A stretch of 64,000 bases of DNA from Streptomyces avermitilis MA-4680 = NBRC 14893 (GTDB lineage Bacteria; Actinomycetota; Actinomycetes; Streptomycetales; Streptomycetaceae): positions 62,001-126,000 of the forward strand of contig NC_003155.5 in NCBI RefSeq assembly GCF_000009765.2. Reading direction: 5' to 3'. This document shows, piece after piece, positions 27,852-36,624 of this stretch. Numbering within the stretch: position 1 is the stretch's first letter; each line of letters opens with the position of its first letter. The notes beneath the pieces were generated by a model, which worked only from the letters and a program-made list of their open reading frames with translations, made no database searches and was not told the origin of the DNA. Position numbers and translations under genes: made by a program.

Positions 27852-28179
27852 CTAGGTAGTAGCCCGTGCCGCACCCCACGTCCAGGACCGTGCCCTGCTC
27901 GGGCATCGCGTCGGCCGCCAGGCGGGCCACGGCTTGGCGGATGGGCCCGTAGCTGCCGGTGGACAGGAACCGGTCCCGGGCCCGGGCCATGGCCGCATCG
28001 TCGCCGCTGGTGGCGCGGGTGCCCGTCAGAAGGCTGACGTAGCCGTGGCGGGCGATATCGAAGGTGTGGCCGGCCGGGCAGCGCAGTGCGCCGTGGCCGA
28101 GGTGGAGACCGGTGCGGCACGTTGGGCAGCGCAGGAGGTCGAGGAACGGTTCGAGGGCAGGGGACAGCGACACGGGCAC
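27852..28179 (-). pseudogene. N-terminal half of the split rRNA methyltransferase
   Basis: From GTG 28179 with AGGAG upstream: VPVSLSPALEPFLDLLRCP, then a zinc site CPTC...RCPAGH and the family box FDIARHGYVSLL, the helix YGPIRQAVARLAADA, and the SAM motif VLDVGCGTGYYL. Then the CTAG copy and the IS. With the element removed, YYL joins AGVLDQL in frame to the half at 25168. TlrB/MyrA relatives give macrolide or lincosamide resistance. This copy is broken. Confidence 0.87.
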
Positions 28180-28327
28180 AAGGCACTCCTGGCAACGGTG
28201 AAAGGGAGAGGTCTGTGCCTGCACGTGTTCAGAAAAACGCCGTCCCAAGGGGGAACGGGCCCGGCATCCGGCCGCCTCGGTAACGGGCAGCTCCGGGAAC
28301 GTAAGTTCACGCAGCAGGCACACCAAG

Positions 28328-28355
28328 GAGGGCGACGCCGTCCGGCATCGCCCTC
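28328..28355. terminator. Weak hairpin
   Basis: 8-bp stem GAGGGCGA / TCGCCCTC, loop of 12, between the deacetylase end and the methyltransferase start. Possible terminator of the deacetylase gene. Confidence 0.4.
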
Positions 28356-28421
28356 GGCCTCCCGGTCAGAGGAAGCAGTAGTGCGGGGTGCTCGTGAACG
28401 TCACACCGCGATTCTACGATT

Positions 28422-29192
28422 TCAGCGCACTGGGAAGCCGAAGGAATATCCCTGCTGCTTCAGCCACGGCAGGAGCTCGCGCAGGGCGGCCACGGTCTGG
28501 GAGCGGTCCCCGCCGGCGTCGTGGAAGAGAATGGTCGGGCCGTGGGGTATCTCGTTCTTGACGGTGGCGCTGATGGCGTCGGCGCCGGGGCGCTCGAAGT
28601 CCTTGGAGTCGGCGTTCCAGCCCAGCGGCCGCATCCCCCGGGAGGCCGCGAGGTGCCGGCTGTAGGGGGTGAAGGCACCGCCCGGGGCCCTGTAGTACAG
28701 CGGCCGGACGCCTCCGGAGGCTTTGGTGATCATGCGTTCGGCGTCCAGGATCTGTCGTGACTGGTACGAGTGGGACTTGGTGTCCATGGTGGTGTCGTGC
28801 GAGACCGTGTGGTCACACAGCCGGTGCCCGGCCGCCACCACCGCCTTGACCAGGTCCGGGTGAGCCTGGGCCTGTGTGCCCACCATGCAGAAGGTGGCCT
28901 TCACGCCGTTCTCCCGCAGCACTTGCAGCACCTGCGGTGTCCAGATGGGGTCCGGTCCGTCGTCGATGGTGATGTTGACGCCTTGGGCGCCGTGGTCCGA
29001 GGCGTGGGCGATGTCCGCCGACACCGGCGCCCGGCCGGTGCCGGAACCCGGTGCGGCGGGGCGCGCGGAGTGCTGCCCGTCGACGGGACCGGCCTGTGCG
29101 GTCCATACCGAGGTAGCGGCTGCCAGCGCCGTCACCCCGACCGCCGCCGCAAGTACCCGGCCGTACCATCCCCGCCCGCCATGCCGCGCCAT
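28422..29192 (-). CDS. Secreted polysaccharide deacetylase (NodB domain, CE4)
   Basis: 256 residues. The signal peptide contains YGRVLAAAVGVTALAAATS. All five NodB motifs are visible: TIDDGPD (Asp77 base, Asp78 metal), HTVSHD (His128 and His132, metal), RAPGG at 168-172, DSKDFERPG, and LFHDAGG. The enzyme removes N- or O-acetyl groups from a polymer such as chitin oligomers, xylan or peptidoglycan outside the cell. Which one cannot be told. Stands alone. Confidence 0.92.
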   Translation of the reverse strand: MARHGGRGWYGRVLAAAVGVTALAAATSVWTAQAGPVDGQHSARPAAPGSGTGRAPVSADIAHASDHGAQGVNITIDDGPDPIWTPQVLQVLRENGVKATFCMVGTQAQAHPDLVKAVVAAGHRLCDHTVSHDTTMDTKSHSYQSRQILDAERMITKASGGVRPLYYRAPGGAFTPYSRHLAASRGMRPLGWNADSKDFERPGADAISATVKNEIPHGPTILFHDAGGDRSQTVAALRELLPWLKQQGYSFGFPVR

Positions 29193-29538
29193 GTCAGCCC
29201 TGTTCCTTGTCGTCGTGGTGGATTCCGTGCACCCGTCAGGACGGAGAAACGGCCCCGCGAGATCCCTCTGTTGCTGATCACGGACAATTCCGCAGGGGTT
29301 TCGAGACGCGTGAGCGTCCGCGTCGGGAGCCGGTGAGTTCGTTGACCAGCGGTATCGGGCCGGCGGTGCCTGTCCGGACGGACGCGTACGCCATCAACTC
29401 GCGGCCCCCGCCGCGTGTTTCACCTGGCCGGTGGGCTCCACCGGCAACATCGACCAGACCTTCAGCGTCGACGGCTCGCTGCTCCAGTCGGAAATCGTTG
29501 CCTGAGCTGGCCGGCTTCGTTGTTCCGGGCATGGCAAA
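29193..29538. other. Intergenic, possible gene tail
   Basis: A frame ending near 29504 gives AACFTWPVGSTGNIDQTFSV before a stop. It looks like the end of some secreted hydrolase, but I cannot name it. No start is seen. Confidence 0.35.
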
Positions 29539-29720
29539 GTGGCCGAAGCCGGTTGGTGGGACTGGGAGTTGGAGTCGGTGTTCGCACGGGTTGCGGGCCG
29601 GTTCGCGGGGTGGATCTGCGGTGGCGGACGCGGGACCAGGCGCGCGGTCTGCGGTCGGGTGCGGTCCGTCCGACTCGCCTGCGCCAGGCGGTAGTTCACA
29701 CCGCTTCGCGCAGGTCATCG
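29539..29720 (+). pseudogene. Probable IS701-type transposase N-terminal remnant
   Basis: From GTG 29539 the frame reads VAEAGWWDWELESVFARVAG RF. After a frame change it reads DLRWRTRDQARGLRSGAVRP. Together these resemble the conserved beginning (ELE..FARVAGRF.R...R..A..Y.RGLL) of IS701-like transposases. No catalytic part remains. Tentative. Confidence 0.4.
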
Positions 29721-29735
29721 GATTCCTCGGGTGGG

Positions 29736-30317
29736 TCAGGAGGCGGTGGGCCAGCTGCGCAGCAGGGCGTCGAGTGCGTTGAGGATCTCGGTCCAGCTCT
29801 CCTTGGAGTCGGGGGCGCTGTGGCTGAAGCCGCCGGCGCTCTCCAGGCCGACGTAGCCGCTGAAGACACTGCCCAGCAGCCGCACCGCGTGTGTCTGGTG
29901 CGGTTCGGCCAGGTGGTAGCCGCGCAGGATCGCCCGCGTCATCTGGGCGTGCCGGACGCCGGCGCTGGCGGCCGCCGTCTGCGGGTCGAGCCGGAACTGG
30001 GCTGCGGCGAAGCGTCCCGGGTGGATGAGGGCGTAGTCGCGGTAGGCGTTCGCGAAGGCGGTCAGGGCGTCTTTGCCGGCCCGTCCTGCCACCGCGGTGG
30101 AGACCTGGTCGGCGAGTTCCTCCAGGGCGAGCAGGGCGATCTTGGTCTTGAGGTCGTGGGCGTTCTTCACGTGCGAGTACAGGCTCGCGGTCTTGACGCC
30201 GAACCGCCGGGCGAGTTCCGCGGGGGTCGCCTGCTCGAAGCCGATCTCGTCGGCGAGTTCTGCTCCTGCCCGGACCAGGCGCTCCGTGGTCAGTCCTACC
30301 CGTCCGGTCCCTGCCAT
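29736..30317 (-). CDS. TetR/AcrR-family regulator
   Basis: 193 residues from ATG 30317 (GGAGG six bases upstream; an ATG two codons earlier would overlap the RBS). DNA-binding domain: TTERLVRAGAELADEIGFEQ then PAELARRFGVKTASLYSHVK. The C-terminal domain (YRDYALIHPGRFAAAQF, GYVGLESAGGFSH) is of the WHG/TetR_C_33 type. A perfect dyad in its own leader suggests autoregulation. The regulated target may be on the other side, but the neighbour there is only a doubtful small frame. Confidence 0.9.
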   Translation of the reverse strand: MAGTGRVGLTTERLVRAGAELADEIGFEQATPAELARRFGVKTASLYSHVKNAHDLKTKIALLALEELADQVSTAVAGRAGKDALTAFANAYRDYALIHPGRFAAAQFRLDPQTAAASAGVRHAQMTRAILRGYHLAEPHQTHAVRLLGSVFSGYVGLESAGGFSHSAPDSKESWTEILNALDALLRSWPTAS

Positions 30318-30368
30318 GCTCATCCTCCGAATTGCTTCCCATCTCTGGCATCGACGATTATGCACTTG

Positions 30369-30383
30369 CCTAATCGAATTAGG
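30369..30383. promoter_or_regulatory. Likely TetR operator
   Basis: 15-bp dyad CCTAAT-CGA-ATTAGG, unusually AT-rich for this region, about 50 bases upstream of the TetR start. Confidence 0.65.
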
Positions 30384-30522
30384 TCTGCGCCAAGGGATGG
30401 GGCCAGGCGTCTGGCCGTCCCCCGTGACCGGCCGGGCAGTGCCTCGGCGGTCTGGACTTCCTGGGCAGGTGAGATCCCCGGGCCTGGCCTTTGACCGGGC
30501 CTGCCTTTGACCGGGCCTGCCT

Positions 30523-30741
30523 GTGACCGAGCCGGACGGCCGCCCGGCCGGTGTCCGGCTGTGCTCCTCCGGCGGCGGCGCCGGCGCCGGGCAGATGTGC
30601 CGCAGCAGGTGCTCGGTGTGCGTGGCCACCGGCACCGGGGGCGTCTGCCTGACGGCCGCGGCGAGGTCCGGGAAGGCCGGGCAGCAGGGCAGCTCGGCCG
30701 GCATCTGCATGGGCATCGATCTGGCCTGCCTGCTCCTGTAG
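30523..30741 (+). CDS. Possible cysteine-rich small protein
   Basis: 72 residues from GTG with seven cysteines (RLCSSGGG, MCRSRCSVCVATG, GGVCLTAAA, GICMGIDLACLLL). Third positions are about 95 percent G or C, but the opposite strand frame (MPMQMPAELPCCPAFPDL...) scores almost as well, so only one of them, or neither, is real. No RBS of good quality and no modification-enzyme genes nearby. Confidence 0.25.
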   Translation: MTEPDGRPAGVRLCSSGGGAGAGQMCRSRCSVCVATGTGGVCLTAAARSGKAGQQGSSAGICMGIDLACLLL

Positions 30742-30938
30742 GCACGCGGGAAGGAGGACGCGGGCACCGGCGCACGCCTGCGCACGAGTCCCTCACCCTG
30801 GAGGAGAAGGTCCAGCCGGCCGTGGCGGACCTCGCCGCGTCATCGCCCAGGTGACCGCGGCCGGGGGCCGCCTCCCGCTCCAGCCCCCCTCCCCCCGGTA
30901 TCGCGGTCAGCGACACCTTTCTGCCGTCAGGTGTCGGT

Positions 30939-32183
30939 TCAGCCGGTTTTGCTGAACAGCCGGGGCCGGCTCTGCACGACGTCCTTGACGAACACGATGC
31001 CGTCGCTGTCCGCCAGGTGGGCCGGGTCGAGCGGGGCGTAGCCGAACCAGGGGGATACGCGGGGCGCGGGCCGCGTGTCGCCGAGGGCGGTGGCCAGCCG
31101 CGGGGCGTCGATGACGCAGCGGTCCTGCGGGAGCGCGTACAGGAGTCCTTCGACGGTGTCCGGCGGCGGGGTGTCCACTTTCTGGTGGCGGATCGTGCCG
31201 AGGGCGGTGGCCACGAAGGCATACTCCTCGCCGAGCCGGGCGCTCACCAGCGCACCGGCGCTCCACCACTCCAGCGGTATCCCGCCCATGCGCATCGTGC
31301 TCTTGGCCCGCTGGAGATGGGAGTTGTGGGCGTGGATGAGTGCCGGGCCCCGGGCGGCGAGGGCGAGGAGGTTGTGGGCCATCATCTGGTCCCGCAGGCC
31401 CACCAGCCGGGTCATGCGGGCCGGTGAGGTGTCGGCCATCCAGTAGTGGTAGCGCAGCAGGCCGGTCGCGGTGCGCCCGTACAGGCGTGCCCGGTCCCAG
31501 TCGTCCCGCGAGGTCGCCGTGGTCAGGTGCGGCGTCTGTGCGTCGAGCAGCGCCACCAGATCGTCGGCGAGCAGCCGCAGCCGGCCGGCCTCGGCCGACT
31601 GCCCCGCGGACTGGGCCGGGTCCGTCATCGCGGCGGGATGGGTCCACCGGTCGTCGGTGCCGAGCAGGTGGTCGAGTGTGGTTGCGGTGCAGGGGAGCAG
31701 GTTTGTGTCCACCCGGGTCGCGAGGTAGCTGTGGAGTGCGGTGAGGGCCTGCCGGGGGCTCGCGGCGTGGGTGATCTCCAGCGGGCCGTCGAAGCCGGCG
31801 AAGCGGAGCCGCTCGCAGGCGGGCCGGCCGTCGTTGGCGGCACGGACATTGTAGGCGCGCATCCAGCGCACGAGTTCGCGGTTGGCCGCAAAGGTGCCCC
31901 AGCCGTGGCTGAATCCGTGTTCCATGGCCTCGTCGAGAGTGCCGGTGCCCGAGGTGACGTAGTCGTCCACGGCCAGGCCCGTCAGGCAGTCGCTCTCGAT
32001 CGCGATCGTCCGGTAGCCCTCCTGCTCGACGAGCTGCCGGAAGAGTTCGTTGCGCAGGCCGAGGAGAGTGTCCTCGCCGTGGGTGGGCTCGCCCAGGGCG
32101 AGCAGCCGGGGCCGGGCCGGGAGCAGCCTCATGACGGCGGCGGCCTCAACAGCATGGGCGGTGTCCTTGATGCCAGTAGCCAT
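30939..32183 (-). CDS. Erythromycin esterase family protein
   Basis: 414 residues from ATG 32183 (an upstream ATG at 32243 is open but overlaps the divergent gene start). Family motifs: LLPARPRLLALGEPTHGED, TIAIESDCLTGLAVDDYV, EHGFSHGWGTFAANRELV RW, ALIHAHNSHLQRAKSTM. The Glu/His residues of the EreA-type active site are present. Members range from macrolide esterases to enzymes of unknown substrate, and chromosomal Streptomyces homologues are often not resistance genes. Divergent from a TioE regulator, which probably controls it. Confidence 0.88.
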   Translation of the reverse strand: MATGIKDTAHAVEAAAVMRLLPARPRLLALGEPTHGEDTLLGLRNELFRQLVEQEGYRTIAIESDCLTGLAVDDYVTSGTGTLDEAMEHGFSHGWGTFAANRELVRWMRAYNVRAANDGRPACERLRFAGFDGPLEITHAASPRQALTALHSYLATRVDTNLLPCTATTLDHLLGTDDRWTHPAAMTDPAQSAGQSAEAGRLRLLADDLVALLDAQTPHLTTATSRDDWDRARLYGRTATGLLRYHYWMADTSPARMTRLVGLRDQMMAHNLLALAARGPALIHAHNSHLQRAKSTMRMGGIPLEWWSAGALVSARLGEEYAFVATALGTIRHQKVDTPPPDTVEGLLYALPQDRCVIDAPRLATALGDTRPAPRVSPWFGYAPLDPAHLADSDGIVFVKDVVQSRPRLFSKTG

Positions 32184-32201
32184 GCCTTCGACGGTATCGT
32201 T

Positions 32202-32209
32202 GAAGCTTC
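32202..32209. promoter_or_regulatory. Dyad in the divergent erythromycin esterase/TioE promoter
   Basis: GAAGCTTC palindrome inside the AT-richer interval between the two starts. A candidate centre for TioE binding. Confidence 0.35.
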
Positions 32210-32241
32210 GGTTGAAACTTTTCCGCGATATCGGCAGGTTC

Positions 32242-33009
32242 ATGGGGCGAAACCTTCAAAGCGGTGAGCGGCTCAGGCCGGTTGATCTGGCGCGTGGGCA
32301 CGGTCTGTCCACGCAGGCGGTCAGGAATTACGAGGAGGCCGGCATCCTTCCGGCCGCCGGCCGCACACCCCACGGCTACCGCACCTATACCTCGCTGCAC
32401 GCGGGGGCCCTGCGCGCGTTTCTTGCGCTGGTGCCCGGCCACGGCCACCGGACGGCGGCGTCGATCATGCGGGCGGTGAACGAGGGCGCGGTCGATGAGG
32501 CGTTGCGCCTCATCGACGAGAGCCACGCCCAGCTCCTCGACGACCGGCGGACCCTCCAGGCCGTGGAGAGCGCCCTGCGCGACCTGGAGCCCACCACGGG
32601 GTCCGGGCCCGGTGGGGGGTCCGGGCCGGCCGCGGGGTCCGGGTCCGGGTCCGGCGGCACGTTCATCGGGCCGCTGGCACACAAGCTCGGGATCCGGCCC
32701 GCGACGCTGCGCACATGGGAACGCGCCGGGCTGGTGCGCCCGCGCCGCGACCCGCTGACGGGGTACCGCGTCTACGACGAGGCCGACGTACGGGACGCCC
32801 GGCTGGCCCACCAGCTCAGGCGGGGCGGCTACCTGCTGGAGCAGATCGCCCCGCTGATCGCCCGGGTGCGGGCGGCCGGCGGCCTGGAGCCGCTGGAGGC
32901 CGCCCTGCGCGACTGGCACGGCCGGCTGTCCGCCCGCGGGCGGGCGCTGCTGGCCGGGGCCGCCGGGCTGGAGGCGTACCTCCACGAGCGCAGGAAAACC
33001 AGGTCCTGA
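32242..33009 (+). CDS. TioE-family regulator (two MerR-type domains)
   Basis: 255 residues. First MerR-like domain: RPVDLARGHGLSTQAVRNYE and YRTYTSLHAGALRAFLALV. A Gly/Ser-rich linker (GSGPGGGSGPAAGSGSGSGG, tandem at DNA level) separates it from a second domain LAHKLGIRPATLRTWERAGL and YRVYDEADVRDARLAHQLRR. This duplicated layout is diagnostic of the TioE family. It faces the erythromycin esterase gene, an arrangement I have seen for this family, so it likely regulates that gene. Confidence 0.9.
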   Translation: MGRNLQSGERLRPVDLARGHGLSTQAVRNYEEAGILPAAGRTPHGYRTYTSLHAGALRAFLALVPGHGHRTAASIMRAVNEGAVDEALRLIDESHAQLLDDRRTLQAVESALRDLEPTTGSGPGGGSGPAAGSGSGSGGTFIGPLAHKLGIRPATLRTWERAGLVRPRRDPLTGYRVYDEADVRDARLAHQLRRGGYLLEQIAPLIARVRAAGGLEPLEAALRDWHGRLSARGRALLAGAAGLEAYLHERRKTRS

Positions 33010-33109
33010 CCTGCGTCTTCAAGGTTGAAAAACACCTGCTCGGCTTGTTCTTGGCCTTCCGGTGCTGAACGGTGCCTCGCCTCCAGGTGTCCTGGCTCCA
33101 GGTGAAGCC

Positions 33110-34105
33110 CTAGGCCCGCGCGGGCAGCCAGCCGCGCTGGACGGCCCGTACGCCCGCCTCGAAGCGGCTGCGGGCCTCCAGGCGTTCCATGAGTTCGGAG
33201 GCGATGCGGCGGGCCGTGCGGGGCGAGACGCCCAGGCGCTTGGCGATCGTCTCGTCGGTGTGGCCCTCGGCGAGGAGGCGTACGACGGTGGCCTGCTGGC
33301 CGGTGAGACCGTGCCGGTCCACGGGGACGGTGTCCCCCAGCGGCTGCGCGCCAGCCCACGTCGTCTCGAACAGGGCGTGCAGCGCGGTCAGCGTGCCCTG
33401 TCCGGTGAGGACCACCGCTCCGGCCGCGGTGTCGTCGCTGCTGACCGAGATCAGCGCGGTCTTGCGGTCCATGAGGATCAGCCGGGTGGGCAGGGCGGGC
33501 ACGGTGCGCACCTGGCCGCCCAGGGACGTGAGCCATCTGGCGTGTTCGACGGTGGCCCGGTCGGTGCGCACGCTGTCGAGGTAGAGCGTGCGCATGCGCA
33601 CCCCGCGGCCGAGGAGGTCCCCGTTGAGCGGCCGGGACGCGGCCATGTTGTCCGCGGTCTGCGGGCCGCCCGGGGCGAAGGTGAGCAGCTCCTCGCTCAC
33701 CTCGCGCGTGAGACCGGTGAGCCGGTCGCGTATCTGGTCCAGGCCCACCAGTTGTTCCACCTCGGGGTGGCGGGTGGCCGGGCGCAGCTCGGAGTACTCG
33801 GAGATCAGCTGGGCCGCGGCTGCCCGCGAGGCCTCCACGCGCTGCTGCTGCGCGGCGAGTTCGGCCTGCTGGCGTGCCATCAGGATCTCCATGCCGATGT
33901 CGGGCGAGACCGCGCGCAGCCGCCCCGCGTCCTCGGCGGACATCCGCACGAGCGCCAGTTCGCTCAGCATGTCGAGTGCGTCGCGTACGTCCCCCTCCGG
34001 TACCTCCAGGTGTACGGCGAGTTCGGCGACGCCCGCCTGCGGATGCATCAGCATCGTGCGGTAGACCGTCTCAGCGGCCGTGTCCAGACCCAGTGTGGTC
34101 AGCAT
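33110..34105 (-). CDS. TrmB/LuxR-type transcriptional regulator
   Basis: 331 residues from ATG 34105 with GGGGGG six bases before. The N-terminus is a TrmB-like winged helix (MLTTLGLDTAAETVYRTMLM, then VAELAVHLEVPEGDVRDALD). The middle has a phospholipase-D-like effector-binding part (FAPGGPQTADNMAASRPL). The C-terminus is a LuxR helix-turn-helix (GLTGQQATVVRLLAEGHTDE then LGVSPRTARRIASELME). In Streptomyces such regulators often neighbour tiny genes for exported peptides, as here (34852-35013). The inducer is unknown. Confidence 0.9.
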   Translation of the reverse strand: MLTTLGLDTAAETVYRTMLMHPQAGVAELAVHLEVPEGDVRDALDMLSELALVRMSAEDAGRLRAVSPDIGMEILMARQQAELAAQQQRVEASRAAAAQLISEYSELRPATRHPEVEQLVGLDQIRDRLTGLTREVSEELLTFAPGGPQTADNMAASRPLNGDLLGRGVRMRTLYLDSVRTDRATVEHARWLTSLGGQVRTVPALPTRLILMDRKTALISVSSDDTAAGAVVLTGQGTLTALHALFETTWAGAQPLGDTVPVDRHGLTGQQATVVRLLAEGHTDETIAKRLGVSPRTARRIASELMERLEARSRFEAGVRAVQRGWLPARA

Positions 34106-34261
34106 TGGTAACCCCCCAGTTCCCATGGCTTTTGCCAAAAAGCGAAACGATCTTTCCAGACTGTTGCCGGTTACGACAGACGGTGGACGGAACAGGCCAC
34201 GGACGGAACAGGCCAAAGCGGACGGCCGTGGTGGGTGCCCGTGTGCTGGGACGGTAGAGGC

Positions 34262-34567
34262 ATGTACCTCGTCCACATCCATCTGGAGTTTCCGCCCCGG
34301 ACCCAACTCCCCTTCGGAGCACGGGACATGATCCGGGCGGCCCTCACGGCGGACGACCTCGTCGAGCACGTGGCCGTGCATCCCCGGTCGCCGTCCCGGC
34401 TCACCCTCGGCTTCTATCTGCTCGCCGCCCGCCTGGAGGAGGCGGAGGAGAGAGCCGCACGGGTGAGCCGCCGGCTGGCGGAAGACGTTCCCGTCCTGCG
34501 CGGGGCCCGGCTGCGCGGCGCGGGGGTCCCGCTCGTGCCGCTGGCGTTCGAGCGGACGCCGGGCTGA
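34262..34567 (+). CDS. Hypothetical protein, 101 residues
   Basis: From ATG 34262, divergent from the LuxR gene. Sequence MYLVHIHLEFPPRTQLPFGA ... LTLGFYLLAARLEEAEERAA ... VLRGARLRGAGVPLVPLAFE looks like a ferredoxin-like single domain with one long helix. No cysteines or motifs. It lies between the regulator and the secreted peptide and may belong to the same unit. Confidence 0.65.
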   Translation: MYLVHIHLEFPPRTQLPFGARDMIRAALTADDLVEHVAVHPRSPSRLTLGFYLLAARLEEAEERAARVSRRLAEDVPVLRGARLRGAGVPLVPLAFERTPG

Positions 34568-34851
34568 TCAAGCCGGTGGACTGATCGGGCCGCCGGACAG
34601 GGCCGGGCCGGGAGGGCCGCCGGGGCCGGGAGGGCGGCCGGTCGGGCCCGGGTCGTGGCCGTGGCCGTGGCCGCCGGCCGGGGCCGGTGTGGACGCATCC
34701 GTCCAAGGCCCCTTCCGTCCACCGGCCACCCCTTCCCGCCCGCCTGACCTGCGGCGAAGCTATGAATCACCGGCCGGGACACGCACCACCGCGGGGTGTG
34801 GGAACGGGCCGGAGCCGCCTCATAGTTGACGCCGGAAGGACCCGAACAGTC

Positions 34852-35013
34852 ATGAGCCGCACTCGTATCGCCCAGGCCGCCGCGGTCGCCACCCTCGCCC
34901 TCGCGGCCACCCTCGCCGCTCCGGCCTTCGCGTCCGAGTCCGCAACGGCCCGGGTCTTTGCCGCCGGCGACGCGGGCTGGCAGGTCGCCCCCGCCGACGC
35001 CGGCTGGCAGTGA
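34852..35013 (+). CDS. Very short secreted peptide with two DAGWQ motifs
   Basis: 53 residues from ATG 34852 (GGAAGGA 12 bases upstream). Signal peptide with hydrophobic core TRIAQAAAVATLALAATLAA and cleavage after FASES or AFA. The mature part is about 25 residues and ends GDAGWQVAPADAGWQ, with the pentapeptide DAGWQ twice, the second copy at the extreme C-terminus. A very strong terminator starts nine bases after the stop, so it is transcribed for itself. The nearby TrmB/LuxR regulator could be its receptor or controller. A peptide signal is inference. Confidence 0.7.
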   Translation: MSRTRIAQAAAVATLALAATLAAPAFASESATARVFAAGDAGWQVAPADAGWQ

Positions 35014-35021
35014 GCGGCCCC

Positions 35022-35080
35022 CCGCACCCGCCTGTGGCCCTGCTGCTCCCCGTGAGCGGCAGGGCCACAGGCGGGTGCGG
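35022..35080 (+). terminator. Very strong terminator of the DAGWQ peptide gene
   Basis: 22-bp perfect stem (35022-35043 / 35059-35080), loop of 15, starting nine bases after the stop codon. Confidence 0.9.
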
Positions 35081-36624
35081 CCCTCCTGGGCGCGGCCCCT
35101 GACCTTGGACCGGACAAGGGCCGTCACATTCTCCGCGCTCCGGCGCCGGCTCTCCCCCACGGCGGGCCCCGCGACGCCAAGCGGGCTCGGGGGCAGGGAA
35201 ACAAGACCGCCTGGCCCATGGGCCAGGGCCAGTTCGGGCCGGTGCGGCATCCGGCGGCACTGCCGGTGCAGTCGCGCCACCGAACGCGCCAACTGGTGAC
35301 GCCCCTGCCGCCCAGGCATGCGGCATCCGGCGCGGCCGTCCAGGAGGCGCCGCACGGCCGCCGCGGAACCCTGTCGGCCTCTTCCCGCGTTCCCAGTGAG
35401 ATGACCTTCACCCCCGCCGCGCCTTCGGGCTACTGTGCGGCCGGACGGAGTTGAGGCCTGTGCCGCCGGGCGTCGTTTCGACGGTCCCGGCGCCGCCGCA
35501 CCGGTTCGCCTGCTCGAGGACACCTCCGGTTCGGTGCCGGGTCGGCAAGGGGGGCAAGCGCGCAGCCCGGAGGCGAGGGCCAGCAGCCTTCGGGGCGGGT
35601 GACGGATGAGGGGGCGGGTACGTTTCCCTGCGGCGCAGCAGCCGCCCCTCATGGAGTTCGGCCGGCGGGCGTGTGTCGCCGATGCCGGGTTCGGGGATCC
35701 AGTCCGGTGACACTCCCCGGTCCCTCTCACCCCGGCACGACACCTGATGCCGCATCGCCCGCCGGGCGGCACTCGGCACGGGCCTGACGGCAGGCGTGTC
35801 GCACCCCGTTGCCGGCAGGGCTGCGCCGAGGTACCGGGCGGTGTCACTGGCCGCCGGCGGCGTGGCGTGGTGGGCGCCGCAGAACCCGGTTGCCGGTGCA
35901 GCGGCCGACGTCTGGGTCGCCCCCGCGGGCAGAGCAGCGAGCGGCGCCCTGCCCCAGTAGAGGTTATCTGCGCCCCCGACACTCCGAAATCTATGTCCGC
36001 CGGAGTAGACATTGTGCGGTGGCGTGGTTATGGTTTCTCTCGTAGCCAAGGGAGAGCAAGCCCGGCAGAGATGAACTGCCAGGCGGTAGTACCGCAGTTC
36101 GCAGGACGGTGCGGTGGTGGAGTTCCGAAGCCAGGGCTTTTGCAGGACGGTGACGGGACTGACGACCGGACCGGGTGGCCCGCAGTATTCAGGGGCCGCC
36201 GTTCAGCAGTGCAGTGGTGAGTGGCTTCTCGGTGAAGGCGTCGGGCTGCGGGCGCGCGTGCCGGGAGGTTCGGCGGCGGGGTTCTGGGCCGGAGCGGTTC
36301 AGGTCGGTTCCAACGAGGCCGGCTGCCGGACAGAGTGGCGCTTTCCGGGGCCACCAGTAGTTCGCATCACCAGGAGTACCCGCAGTACAGCAGTAAGAGC
36401 GGTATCAGCAGTTCGCAGTACCGGTTTTGGCAAGTGATGGGTTCAGAGGGAAGAACGGAGGAGTTGAGCGCCATCAGGATCGCCCGGGCGTACGACGTGA
36501 GCCCGGGTACCGCAGGACATCGATAGGTAGGTGGTCTCCGGTCACGCATCCGCGATCCCCGCATCCCGCCCGCGTATCGGGCGGCCGTGCGGACTTCAGT
36601 AGGCCGGCGCAGCACTGAGGCCGG
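35081..36624. other. Gene-poor stretch of about 1.5 kb
   Basis: Open frames on both strands lack recognisable domains and coding-type third positions. Between 36350 and 36430 the DNA is less GC-rich and full of AGTA and GCAGT words (five AGTA in about 75 bases), with GCAGTTCGCAG also at 36100. This looks like a cluster of protein-binding sites or a replication-type region rather than a gene, but no iteron of constant spacing is present. Confidence 0.45.

Noticed and set aside
30939..32183. Calling the erythromycin esterase homologue a proven resistance gene
   Set aside because: The family is broad and chromosomal members often have other substrates; nothing in the sequence decides this.
36350..36430. 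AGTA-rich pocket as a replication origin with iterons
   Set aside because: Spacing is irregular and there is no replication-protein gene nearby.
36478..36525. IRIARAYDVSPG as the beginning of a DUF488 protein
   Set aside because: Only about 12 residues look similar and a stop follows at once; too short to support.
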